From contig JBARPB010000035.1 in NCBI GenBank assembly GCA_049642705.1, positions 1 through 20,782 on the forward strand: a stretch of 20,782 bases of DNA, read 5' to 3'. The stretch is from CAZYPU01 sp049642705. GTDB lineage: Bacteria > Omnitrophota > Gorgyraeia > JABMRN01 > RBG-13-46-9. The first letter of the stretch is position 1, and every line of letters begins with the position of its first letter. Of the stretch, positions 6,184 through 14,292 are shown piece by piece. The position numbers and the translations under genes are program-made. Below the pieces are notes generated by a model. That model was not told where the DNA came from and did no database searches. It saw only the letters and a program-made list of their open reading frames with translations.

Positions 6184-6639
6184 CTATAACTTTAGCACGA
6201 AGCGGTGGATGTGGAAGCCGCTTACCTCGAGGTCGTCCTTTTCCTTAAACCCCATTTTCTTGCAGAGGCTCATCGCCTGCGACATCCTGTCGGTGGCGCG
6301 GAAGATAATTTCCTTGTAGTCGTTTGATTTGCAGAAGTCGATTGCCCTCTTAAGGAGCATTGTCCCGAGGCCCCTCTTGCGGTGATTTTCGTCGACAAAC
6401 AACCTCCGCAGGAGCGCGCTTTGGGGCGTGTCCTTTTTTATGCCTACCGTGCCGACGATTTTTTTGTCTTTTTCGATTACAAAGAAAGAGTCGCCTTCGC
6501 CGCCATAAGTTCCAGATACGTCGTTTATGTCGGTATCCCGGTAGACAGAACGGTCAAAAGGGTATTCTTTCTCCAGTATGGACAATATGAGGTTTTTCAC
6601 CTCCTGGCTGTCTTCGTATTTATACTCTCTTGCCTCCAT
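6184..6639 (-). CDS. GNAT family N-acetyltransferase
   Basis: This 151-residue single-domain protein has GNAT motif A, LRRLFVDENHRKRGLG, with the acetyl-CoA pyrophosphate loop R87-K-R-G90-L-G92, followed by an alpha helix (TMLLKRAIDFC) and motif B (AMSLCKKMGF). The preceding strand FFVIEKDKKIVGTVGI is also typical. The substrate cannot be read from the sequence. The ATG follows the aroB stop by 3 nt, and its ribosome site GGGGGAGG lies within the last aroB codons (the GGG at the aroB C-terminus), so it is the last gene of pckG-aroB-GNAT. Confidence 0.85.
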   Translation of the reverse strand: MEAREYKYEDSQEVKNLILSILEKEYPFDRSVYRDTDINDVSGTYGGEGDSFFVIEKDKKIVGTVGIKKDTPQSALLRRLFVDENHRKRGLGTMLLKRAIDFCKSNDYKEIIFRATDRMSQAMSLCKKMGFKEKDDLEVSGFHIHRFVLKL

Positions 6640-6642
6640 GGC

Positions 6643-7740
6643 TTAACCTCCCCCAATACAGCTTTCGATGACCTTCCTTATCAGCGTCCCGGGTATATCG
6701 CTTACAATTTCCACACGCCCGATTTTTTTCGGGAGAATAAATCTGTTGGTGCCGGCAATAAATTTTTTGTCGTAAGAAAGCGCGTTCAGTATGTCGCCCG
6801 ATTTAAGGTGCTTTATCCTTGCTTTCGGCATCACTTTTTTCACAAGGGAGCATATCTTTTCGTAATCCGTCTTTTTAACCGTGCCCATCGCGAGGGCGAT
6901 GCGGCTTGCCATAATCATTCCCGCTGCGATCGCCCTGCCGTGAGTGACTGATTTGGAATAACGCGTTGCCGCTTCGATGGCATGTCCAATGGTGTGCCCG
7001 AAGTTCAGAATCGCGCGTAAATCCTTTGTGTCAAACTCATCTTTTTCCACTACCCTTGCCTTGATGGAGCAGGATTTAAAAATGACGTATTCGGTGGCGC
7101 CCTCATCAAGCCGCAGCACCTTTTTTATGTTTCCCTCAAGAAACACGAAAAGCCCCCTGTCCTTTATGATCCCGTATTTAACGATTTCGACAAGGCCGTT
7201 TCGCAATTCTTTTTCGGGAAGGGTCCTTAAAAATTGCGTGTCGCACACTACCATTTTCGGCTGGTAGAAATTGCCCACGATGTTTTTTGCTTCCCTTATG
7301 TCTATGGCGACTTTTCCGCCAATGGCGGAGTCGACCTGCGAAAGAAGCGTCGTCGGTATCTGTACGTACGGCACCCCCCTTCTGTAGGCGCTGGCGAGGA
7401 ACCCGGCAAGATCCCCGATTACGCCGCCGCCGAAAGCGAAGACGACCGGTTTTCGTTTTTTCGCAAAACGCGCGAGCGCCCTTATCGTCCGTATGTACAC
7501 GGGGAACGATTTTGCCCTTTCGGAATCAGGGACCTCATAAGATAATATTTTTTTGCTTGTGCGCTCAAGAACCTTCTTGAGTTTCCCGCCGTGCAGGGAA
7601 TTTATTTTTTTATTGGTAACTACGAATAACGGCGTATCTGCACCCCAAAGCTTTAGAAGGGGGTGTAGTTTGTCAATAATGCCGCCTCCGATACAGATAT
7701 CATAGCTTCTCTGCCCCAGGCGGAGTCTAACGGTTTTCAT
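6643..7740 (-). CDS. aroB: 3-dehydroquinate synthase
   Basis: AroB converts DAHP to 3-dehydroquinate with catalytic NAD and a divalent metal, the second step of the shikimate pathway in the cytoplasm. The 365-residue protein is full length. The NAD-binding glycine motif FGGGVIGDLAGF is at 103-114, followed by PTTLLSQVDSAIGGK (129-143). Metal ligands are E185 (VEIVKYG), H249 (NFGHTIGHAIE) and H267 (THG). The ATG overlaps the pckG stop by 4 nt (ATGA). Pairing with PEP carboxykinase is sensible because PEP is a precursor of DAHP, although no DAHP synthase is in the window. Confidence 0.95.
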   Translation of the reverse strand: MKTVRLRLGQRSYDICIGGGIIDKLHPLLKLWGADTPLFVVTNKKINSLHGGKLKKVLERTSKKILSYEVPDSERAKSFPVYIRTIRALARFAKKRKPVVFAFGGGVIGDLAGFLASAYRRGVPYVQIPTTLLSQVDSAIGGKVAIDIREAKNIVGNFYQPKMVVCDTQFLRTLPEKELRNGLVEIVKYGIIKDRGLFVFLEGNIKKVLRLDEGATEYVIFKSCSIKARVVEKDEFDTKDLRAILNFGHTIGHAIEAATRYSKSVTHGRAIAAGMIMASRIALAMGTVKKTDYEKICSLVKKVMPKARIKHLKSGDILNALSYDKKFIAGTNRFILPKKIGRVEIVSDIPGTLIRKVIESCIGGG

Positions 7741-9533
7741 TTAAATCGCTCCAGCCTCTTTTTTAAGGCACCCTGTTCCTTGACGAGTTCTTTCGGTAGT
7801 TTTTTTCCGAATTTATTTAAAAAGGTTTCCTGACCCTTCAATTCTTCTTTCCAGTCGTCGGTATTTATCGAAAAAAGCTCGTTCCATTTTTCCTTCGAAA
7901 AATCGAGGCCGTCCATTTCCATATCTTCGTATCTCGGGACATAGCCGAGCGGCGTCTCCATTGCGCCGACGGAGCCCTCTGCGCGCCTTACGATCCAGTC
8001 GAGAACTCGCAGGTTGTCCGCAAAACCGGGCCAGATGAATTTGCCGGATTTATCTTTTCTGAACCAGTTCACAAAGAATATCTTAGGGGGCTTCGCCATC
8101 TTTTTGCCCATATTGAGCCAGTGCCTGAGGTAATCGGCCATGTTATAGCCGCAGAAAGGCAGCATCGCCATCGGGTCACGCCTTACCTCGCCCTGTTTTC
8201 CGTATTGCGCGGCGGTGCGCTCGGAGGCCATCGTGGCGCCGAGAAAAACACCGTGCTGCCAGTTAAATGATTCGTAGACAAGAGGCACGAGGCCTGCCCT
8301 CCGGCCGCCGAATATAATCGCCGAGGTAGGTACGCCGTGGTGGTGTTCCGACCGGAACGATGCCGACGGGCACTGCGATATGGGCGAAGTAAAGCGGCTG
8401 TTCGGATTCGCCCCTTTTACGGGCATGCCGTCTTTATCTTTCATGCCGGGGCGCCAGGGCCTTCCGAGCCAATCGGTGCCTTTCTCCGGAGGCGGCCCAT
8501 CGCCGTCTTCCCACCAGAGGGTGTAATCAGGTCTGAGGAGGACGTTCGTGTATATCGTGTTTTTCTGCATTGCAACAATGGCGTTTGGGTTTGTTTTCCG
8601 GTTCGTGCCGGGTAAAACGCCAAAAAATCCCGTCTCCGGGTTGATCGCCCATAAAGCGCCGTCAGAATCTACCCTCATCCATGCGATATCATCCCCCACC
8701 GTCCATATCCGGTAACCATTTTTCTTGAGGGCCTGGGGCGGAACAAGCATTGCGAGATTTGTTTTTCCGCAGGCGCTCGGGAAGGCGCCGGTTATGTATT
8801 GTATGCGGCCGCCCGGTTTTTCCACACCCAGAATCAACATGTGCTCGGCCAGCCAGCCTTCTTTTTTCGCCAGGAAACTCGCGATGCGCAGCGACAGGCA
8901 CTTTTTTCCCAGAAGCACGTTTCCCCCGTAGCCGGAGCCCACGCTCCAGATGGCGTTGTCCTCGGGAAAATGGAGAATGAGCCGCTTGTTTAAATTAAGC
9001 TCGGCCTTGCCGTGCAGGCATTTCGTGAATTCTTTATTCTGACCGAGGTAATCCAGTACTTTTTTGCCGACCCTCGTCATTATGAGCATATTAAGAACGA
9101 CATATATGCTGTCCGTCAGTTCCACGCCAACCTTACTGAAAGGCGAACCCACCGGCCCCATCGAAAAAGGGATAACATACATCGTGCGACCTTTCATGGA
9201 GCCCTTAAATATGGCGGCGGCTTTATTATAGGCGGTTTTGGGCAGCATCCAGTTGTTGGTGGGGCCTGAGTCCTCTTTTCTCCTTGTGCATATAAAGGTA
9301 AGGTTCTCGGTGCGCGCGACGTCGTTTGGGGCGGTTCTGTGGTAAACGCAGCCGGGAAGCTTCTCCTGGTTTAACTCGATAATTTCCCCGGTGGAAAACG
9401 CCTCTTTCTTGAGTTTCTTTTTTTGGCGTTCGCCGCCGTCGATAAGAACAATTTTTTCAGGGCCGCACATTGCGGCCATTTCGTTTATCCACTTCCGGAG
9501 TTTCGCGTGTTTTAGTTCGATTTTTTTAAACAT
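7737..9533 (-). CDS. pckG: Phosphoenolpyruvate carboxykinase (GTP)
   Basis: The enzyme interconverts oxaloacetate plus GTP with PEP plus CO2, linking the TCA cycle to gluconeogenesis. The 598-residue length is normal for the GTP family. Visible motifs are RTENLTF (74-80), MGPVGSPFSKVGVELTDS (125-142), SGYGGNVLLGKKCLSLRIAS (200-219), the P-loop AFPSACGKTN (250-259) with the reactive C255, the metal site VGDDIAW (279-285), and SAIIFGGRRAGLVPLVYE. The start at 9533 fits because HAKLRKWINEMAA aligns with the family N-terminus. It has no Shine-Dalgarno; a -10 box ends only 8 nt upstream, so the message may be leaderless. It is first in a pckG-aroB-GNAT operon. Confidence 0.96.
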   Translation of the reverse strand: MFKKIELKHAKLRKWINEMAAMCGPEKIVLIDGGERQKKKLKKEAFSTGEIIELNQEKLPGCVYHRTAPNDVARTENLTFICTRRKEDSGPTNNWMLPKTAYNKAAAIFKGSMKGRTMYVIPFSMGPVGSPFSKVGVELTDSIYVVLNMLIMTRVGKKVLDYLGQNKEFTKCLHGKAELNLNKRLILHFPEDNAIWSVGSGYGGNVLLGKKCLSLRIASFLAKKEGWLAEHMLILGVEKPGGRIQYITGAFPSACGKTNLAMLVPPQALKKNGYRIWTVGDDIAWMRVDSDGALWAINPETGFFGVLPGTNRKTNPNAIVAMQKNTIYTNVLLRPDYTLWWEDGDGPPPEKGTDWLGRPWRPGMKDKDGMPVKGANPNSRFTSPISQCPSASFRSEHHHGVPTSAIIFGGRRAGLVPLVYESFNWQHGVFLGATMASERTAAQYGKQGEVRRDPMAMLPFCGYNMADYLRHWLNMGKKMAKPPKIFFVNWFRKDKSGKFIWPGFADNLRVLDWIVRRAEGSVGAMETPLGYVPRYEDMEMDGLDFSKEKWNELFSINTDDWKEELKGQETFLNKFGKKLPKELVKEQGALKKRLERFK

Positions 9534-9541
9534 ACAGTGTT

Positions 9542-9570
9542 AGTGTATCACATAAATCAAAAAATGAAAA
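9542..9570 (-). promoter_or_regulatory. Putative pckG promoter, start codon at the expected transcription start
   Basis: On the minus strand TTTTCA (9570-9565), a 17-nt spacer and TACACT (9547-9542) end 8 nt before the ATG at 9533. Transcription would be expected to begin at or within one base of the A of the start codon, and no ribosome site is visible. Confidence 0.55.
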
Positions 9571-9580
9571 GCGTTTCCCC

Positions 9581-9919
9581 TTATTTTTTCTTTCCTTCTT
9601 TCCCCTTCTCCTCTTTCTTCGGCGCTGCCTTAGCTTCTTTGCCGGCGGCCTTTGGTTCCCCGGTTGCCGGTGCCTGAGCGCCGGTAGCGGGTGTAGCGGC
9701 CCCGCCCTCGGCAGCTTCCGCACCTTCGGCAGCAGCCGGCTGAGCCTTTTCTTTCTTGAGCTTGAATCTCAGGATTTTCAGTTTCAGCAGGCCGAAGACG
9801 GAATTGCCTTTCTTCCACTTCTCCTTCTCCTTAAGGGCCTTTACCCTTTCGTAGCGCTTAAGGACAGAGCGATGTTGTTTACCTTTTTCTTTTGAGCGCA
9901 AACTCGGATGTTGTGCCAT
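9581..9919 (-). CDS. Small basic protein, TIGR04137 family, with low-complexity tail
   Basis: Residues 1-58 (MAQHPSLRSKEKGKQHRSVL, then KRYERVKALKEKEKWKKG and SVFGLLKLKILRFKLKKEK) match the TIGR04137 small basic protein known from Chlamydiae, Verrucomicrobia, Planctomycetes and relatives, thought to be ribosome- or RNA-associated. The window's best taxonomic hint comes from this gene. Residues about 59-112 form an extra tail rich in Ala, Gly, Pro, Glu and Lys, ending in a Lys/Glu run. The ATG follows the SPOR gene stop by 3 nt, with GGAGG overlapping that stop. It is the last gene of the large minus-strand run. Confidence 0.85.
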   Translation of the reverse strand: MAQHPSLRSKEKGKQHRSVLKRYERVKALKEKEKWKKGNSVFGLLKLKILRFKLKKEKAQPAAAEGAEAAEGGAATPATGAQAPATGEPKAAGKEAKAAPKKEEKGKEGKKK

Positions 9920-9922
9920 CTC

Positions 9923-10435
9923 TTATTCCTCCTTCTCTTTTTTTCGTATAAAACACCCTTTATAATCCTTCGAAAATTGTTTCAAACCTGCTTTAGCGTC
10001 TTTTATATCGCCGTACCCGCCGGCGCATACCTGAAACCACTCTCCGGACGGAACGATGAACGCCTCTATGTTTTTATCCAGTAGTTTACGTTTTTCCTTC
10101 TCCGCAAGCCGCTTTTTCCTATACGAGATAAGCTGTATCGCGTATGTCCTTGTGGTCCTTTGCTTGACGGCCTTTATTTCGGGTTCTTTGGCCGGAGGGG
10201 TGACCTTCTTTTGTGGTGCCAAAGGTGGCGCAACCCGTTTTCCGCGCTCAACCCCCATGGCAAAAGCAACGATTACGCACATAACCGCGATAATAGCGGC
10301 GAATACGACGTTTTCAAGCGAGACGCGCAGGTAGAACTTGCGCTGCCTCTGGGTTATCCTCTCGGCAATCCTCTTGAGCTTGCTCTTTTGTTCCCCGAAT
10401 TCCTCAAACAGTTCCTTCTGGTATTCTTCCGCCAC
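9923..10435 (-). CDS. SPOR domain membrane protein
   Basis: The 170-residue protein has a cytoplasmic basic N-terminus (1-40), one transmembrane helix at about 42-61, a Pro/Lys-rich periplasmic linker (62-92) and a C-terminal SPOR domain (about 95-165: YAIQLISYRKKRLAEKEKRK, EWFQVCAGGYGDIKDAKAGL). SPOR domains bind denuded peptidoglycan strands at division sites, so a role at the septum or in wall remodelling is likely. The architecture resembles FtsN or DedD in miniature. The start is GTG at 10435, 6 nt after the helicase stop. It belongs to an operon that also begins with an NlpD-like lipoprotein. Confidence 0.82.
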   Translation of the reverse strand: MAEEYQKELFEEFGEQKSKLKRIAERITQRQRKFYLRVSLENVVFAAIIAVMCVIVAFAMGVERGKRVAPPLAPQKKVTPPAKEPEIKAVKQRTTRTYAIQLISYRKKRLAEKEKRKLLDKNIEAFIVPSGEWFQVCAGGYGDIKDAKAGLKQFSKDYKGCFIRKKEKEE

Positions 10436-10441
10436 TCTTAA

Positions 10442-13400
10442 TTACCCCCAGCAAATGGAATCAAAATCGCACCTTTTACACCTCTCCTTGCCGTCGCGCT
10501 CCGGCAGCTTGTCAAACTTTAGCGCCTGAATATCCTTCCAGCAGCGCTTTATCAGTTTTTCCAGCTCCGAAACCATCCCCTCCGTAAGCTCTATGTCGAT
10601 GTCGCAGTACGCGCCTTTCTCAAGCGCGTACTTCTTTACCGTAGCGGATGCGGGCTCAAGGAACTGAAGCACGCCACGGCTTACGGAAACATTTTGTGAC
10701 TTATGCCTGTTCCTGTCGAAAACCAATTTATAAGCGATAAGCTGACGGTAATAATTATCGCACTCGTATCTGGAAAGGTCAGTGCAGTTGTGAATCGCCC
10801 GCACATGCTTATCGGGAGAGCCGGTTTTGTAATCTATCACTTTGACCGCGCCGTTTTTTTCCGTCTCGACTTTATCGAATTTGCCTTTGAATACGAGCCT
10901 GTCTGGAAAGTGCACCACGAGGTCCGTCTCGAGCGCGGAGGGCATCACGGGATTTTTCGATTCCCTCAAGTACCAGGGCCTGAGCGTTTCCAGGCGCTCG
11001 GCGCACAGTTTTTTTATGGTATCGCTGACTCCCTGAAATTCAAGCTCGCGCAAGAAAGACCCCTTGTAAAATTTAAAAGCGGGGAATTTCTTGTTTTGCA
11101 TAAAATAGCGGTATGCCTCCTCGAGCGCTTTGTGGGCGCAGTTACCGAAGACCAGGTGCGGCGTTTTTTTGCCGGGCAGCCCGAGTATGGAATTGTACAT
11201 GAATTTTCTTCCGCACTCCAGGTAGTTGTTTAGTTTTGTAGGCGTGAGGTTCGTATTTCTGGCCATATCGCGAAGGATTCCGGGGGTGTCTTTAAACGGG
11301 TCTCTTTCGGTTGACCCCTTAAGAAATTCAAGGAGGAATTTATCTTCGCTTTCGGGCGAGCCTGATTTTGGCGTAAGGTCCAGGCGGCTCAAAAAACGGC
11401 TTACGATAACTCTTTCGCCCGGCGTCGCCGTGTAAATAAGGGTTGACTTCGCGCGCGTCGAGGCAACGTAGAATAAACGGAGTTCGTCGAAAAACTTTAA
11501 AAGCTTGCGCCTCCCTTTCTCTTTTACCCTTTCCTTGCTCCTGTAAATGTCGGGAGGAAGCGGCACGACATCCGGCTTGCTGCGGACCGGCCAGCTCCGT
11601 TGCTCAAGACAGAAAGGCATGATCACGGCGTAAAATTCAAGGCCCTTTGCGCTATGCGCGGTATAAATGCGGACCCCGTCCTGGCTAAGCGTGGCAAGTT
11701 TCCCTTCGATAGGCATGCCGTGGGCCTCCCTTAAGTCGAGCTCCGCAATAAAATCCTCAAGCCTTAACGAGGGCCTGGCCAGGATTGATTCTTTTATTTT
11801 ATTTATGAAAGCCACAAGCGAGCGCAGGTCCCTTATTTTGAGCGTTTTATTCTTTTCGTATTTCTTAAGTACGAACCGGTAAAGATCCGTATCGCCTATA
11901 TAGCCCAGGAGCAAATCGTGGGCCGGCCTCGTTTTGGCGTCGACAAGCAGCCTTTTTATGGCCCAGGCCGCTTTATGAAGCGCATGCGGGTTTTTGAGGG
12001 CCAGTTCGACGCTTATTTTTAACCGGCGCGAATCTTCCTTTGACGGCGCCCTGTCGAGTTCGACCGGAAACCATTTTTGAAATTCCTGGAATAGAGTGAA
12101 TGCCTTGTACGCTTCGAGCCCTCCGCGGCGCGTAGCGGCCTTCTCGCGGTTTACGAACTCTATGAATTTAAGGATGTCGGAATGGTCCGCAGAGGTATAG
12201 TCCGCGGAGAGTATCCTGTAAAGCGCCAGGGATTTTTTCTCGTTGCCCTTAACGCTTACGTTCGCCACCTCAAGGGTGTCCAGCATCTGCTGGACGCGTT
12301 TTTCCTGACGCATGTCCTCGCTTCCGTCGGTTGCGTAAGGTATATCACTTTTGAGGAACGCCTCTATGACCTTCTGCCTCTGGTCGCGCCTTCTGACGAG
12401 AACGGCGATATTGTTGTACGGCTTTTCTTCCTTTATTTTTTCTGCAAGCCTTTTTATTTCGCCTATGATAAAGCAGAGCTCTTCTTCTTCGGTGAGAAAT
12501 TCGAAAAATGCTATTTTTTTATCCTTGTAATCCTTGGTTGCCCGGAGTTTTTTCGCCGCTACCCGCTCGTCCTCCGGAAGCTGGGATATGATCCGCGACG
12601 AAAGGTTTACAATCTCTTCGGTTGAGCGGTAATTTGTTTTAAGGACGATGGTTTTGAGCTTCGGGAGCCTTTCCCGCAAAATGCGGAAATTTGAGAGCGT
12701 GGCTCCCTGGAAGCGGTATATGGCCTGGTCGTCGTCTCCCACGCAGCAGAGGTTCCCCGAGGCGCCGTCCAGTACATGGAACAGAAGCTCAAGCTGAGCG
12801 CCGTTTGTATCCTGATATTCATCCACCATTATGTATCTGTATTGGCTGCGGAAGGCATTGCGAAGGTCCTTTTCTTTGCGGAGCGCCTCGATGGCTATGA
12901 GTATCATGTCGTCGTAATCCTTGCGGCCCCTCTCGTCGAAAAGGAGCGAACACTCTTTATCCTTCAACGCTTCGTATTTCTCGTATATCAAAGAAAGCGC
13001 GCGAAGGCGCTTTACGTGCTTTTCTTCTATATTTATCCCGTCCGGGGAGACACCTTCAAGCTCCCCCTTGAACTCTTCCGGGGTAATGCCCTCGTTTTTT
13101 AGCTCGCTTATCCTCCCCTGGATTTCTTTCAGATGCACGTAAGGAGCACCGAAGGGCTTTAGCGGCTCGACGCCGGCGGTGTTATCGAATATATATTCCA
13201 ATGCCCTTATTTTTTCCACATCTCTCATGTCAATCTTATCTTTTACGTAATTGAGGGCCTCCTCGGACTCGAGCACTACGGAATTCGCGAAACTATGGAA
13301 CGTCTCCACCTCGACGTTGTACCCGTCGGGGCCCATTATCGAGGCGAGGCGCTCTCGCATCGTCCTGGCGGCGGCATTTGTAAAAGTGACGATGAGTATG

Positions 13401-13546
13401 TTTTGAGGAGAGGCCTTGCCGCGCTTTACGATGTTTGCCGCCCTTACCGAAAGAAGCTGCGTTTTTCCCGTTCCGGGGCCGGCCACGATTAAAAGGGGCC
13501 CGTCCAGCGTTTCAACCGCTTCTTTTTGTTCCTTGTTAAGAATCAT
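10442..13546 (-). CDS. UvrD/PcrA-type helicase fused to RecB/AddB-like Fe-S nuclease
   Basis: The 1034-residue protein has all superfamily 1A motifs: Q motif NKEQKEAV, Walker A G23-PGTGKT29, Ia IVTFTNAAARTMRERL, II DEYQD (242-246), III GDDDQAIYRFQGA (270-282), IV NYRSTEE, V TAHSAKGLEF (629-638) and VI RLFYVASTRAK (690-700). The C-terminal region from about 765 is a PD-(D/E)xK nuclease with H805, D891, D905-Y-K907 and Q936, framed by C778 and C1023, C1026 and C1032, the one-plus-three pattern of 4Fe-4S nucleases such as AddB and Cas4. It is probably a one-subunit end-processing or recombination-repair enzyme. The ATG has AGGAAGG 4 nt upstream and abuts the AsmA-like gene stop. Confidence 0.93.
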   Translation of the reverse strand: MILNKEQKEAVETLDGPLLIVAGPGTGKTQLLSVRAANIVKRGKASPQNILIVTFTNAAARTMRERLASIMGPDGYNVEVETFHSFANSVVLESEEALNYVKDKIDMRDVEKIRALEYIFDNTAGVEPLKPFGAPYVHLKEIQGRISELKNEGITPEEFKGELEGVSPDGINIEEKHVKRLRALSLIYEKYEALKDKECSLLFDERGRKDYDDMILIAIEALRKEKDLRNAFRSQYRYIMVDEYQDTNGAQLELLFHVLDGASGNLCCVGDDDQAIYRFQGATLSNFRILRERLPKLKTIVLKTNYRSTEEIVNLSSRIISQLPEDERVAAKKLRATKDYKDKKIAFFEFLTEEEELCFIIGEIKRLAEKIKEEKPYNNIAVLVRRRDQRQKVIEAFLKSDIPYATDGSEDMRQEKRVQQMLDTLEVANVSVKGNEKKSLALYRILSADYTSADHSDILKFIEFVNREKAATRRGGLEAYKAFTLFQEFQKWFPVELDRAPSKEDSRRLKISVELALKNPHALHKAAWAIKRLLVDAKTRPAHDLLLGYIGDTDLYRFVLKKYEKNKTLKIRDLRSLVAFINKIKESILARPSLRLEDFIAELDLREAHGMPIEGKLATLSQDGVRIYTAHSAKGLEFYAVIMPFCLEQRSWPVRSKPDVVPLPPDIYRSKERVKEKGRRKLLKFFDELRLFYVASTRAKSTLIYTATPGERVIVSRFLSRLDLTPKSGSPESEDKFLLEFLKGSTERDPFKDTPGILRDMARNTNLTPTKLNNYLECGRKFMYNSILGLPGKKTPHLVFGNCAHKALEEAYRYFMQNKKFPAFKFYKGSFLRELEFQGVSDTIKKLCAERLETLRPWYLRESKNPVMPSALETDLVVHFPDRLVFKGKFDKVETEKNGAVKVIDYKTGSPDKHVRAIHNCTDLSRYECDNYYRQLIAYKLVFDRNRHKSQNVSVSRGVLQFLEPASATVKKYALEKGAYCDIDIELTEGMVSELEKLIKRCWKDIQALKFDKLPERDGKERCKRCDFDSICWG

Positions 13547-14251
13547 TTAACCTTCCTGGATCTCTTTGAATTCCAGCCTGAACCTGTCTGTTTCAAGTTT
13601 AAGGAAGGGCTTGGCCCGGCCGCTCTCAAGCTCGATATGGTAGCTTGACCATCCCCGTACCCCCGGCGTCAGCACCGCCCTTAACTCTTCGGGAAACGTG
13701 GCTATTATTTCGGGGGAAAAGAAAATTTTCAAAGAAAGCTGTGTATCCCCCGTTTCTCTCACGAACCCCGAGGCAGTTACTTTTATATCCCTGCTTTCGG
13801 CTTTAAAAGACCGGAACTCCAGCGTGCCGCCGAATACGCGAAGTTCCGTATCTACTGTGACAAAAAGGACGTTAACCAGCTCCTCGAGTAACGGCGGCAG
13901 CGAGCTACCGAAAAGCCCAAGCAAATCACCTGCGCCTTTTCCCGCCTTTGGCGGGATCCCGCTGCTGCGGGAAAGTTTTTCCCCGGCGCGAAGGAATGCA
14001 ACGTTCTTAAGCGCGCATTTCAGGATAATCGCTTTTTTATCCGCGAGCTCCCTGAAGTCCGGCTCGATACGCGCCCCCTGGCACCCCAGTACCAGGTCGA
14101 AGTCCCTGATTACAAAAACGGGTTTCTCAATCCTGATGGACCTAAGGATAAAGCAGGATATGAAGCCCGAATGATTTTTATAGGCGATATCTATATGTAT
14201 CTCATTTCCGATAAATGAGAGAAAAAGGTCGCCGGCCGTCGCCAAGAGCAC
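13547..14251 (-). CDS. AsmA-like membrane-anchored protein, start uncertain
   Basis: From the only conventional start (GTG at 14251) the product is 234 residues. The frame remains open upstream to about 14335 and encodes IKRQTLIIYVTAGFLFIVAG, which together with the annotated VLLATAG forms a complete transmembrane helix. The GTG start would cut this helix in half. No ATG, GTG or TTG lies in frame further upstream; an ATT at 14311-14309 would give a 254-residue protein. The exterior part is beta-rich, alternating and ends in LSLKIFFSPEIIATFPEELR and a long strand pair, reminiscent of AsmA/DUF748 or GspN-type lipid-facing proteins. The family assignment is weak. A double-hairpin repeat is read in frame at 13940-13972. 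Confidence 0.65.
   Translation of the reverse strand: MLLATAGDLFLSFIGNEIHIDIAYKNHSGFISCFILRSIRIEKPVFVIRDFDLVLGCQGARIEPDFRELADKKAIILKCALKNVAFLRAGEKLSRSSGIPPKAGKGAGDLLGLFGSSLPPLLEELVNVLFVTVDTELRVFGGTLEFRSFKAESRDIKVTASGFVRETGDTQLSLKIFFSPEIIATFPEELRAVLTPGVRGWSSYHIELESGRAKPFLKLETDRFRLEFKEIQEG
13940..13972. repeat. Back-to-back double hairpin repeat inside a coding sequence
   Basis: Two perfect inverted repeats touch each other: TCCCGCC-TTT-GGCGGGA (13940-13956) and TCCCGC-TGCT-GCGGGA (13957-13972). The 33-bp element is a multiple of three and is read in frame by the AsmA-like gene as part of SRSSGIPPKAGK, a probable loop. It resembles dispersed palindromic elements of bacterial genomes. Copy number cannot be judged from this window. 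Confidence 0.65.
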
Positions 14252-14292
14252 ACCCGCGACGATGAAAAGAAATCCGGCAGTAACATATATGA

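Noticed and set aside
6382..6951. 189-codon plus-strand open frame across GNAT and aroB
   Set aside because: It lies antisense to two genes with clear family motifs and has no features of its own.
9559..9589. A/T-rich inverted repeat between the TIGR04137 gene and pckG as terminator
   Set aside because: Only the AAAAAAT/ATTTTTT arms pair, with a 17-nt loop that folds poorly; it may weaken readthrough but is not convincing.
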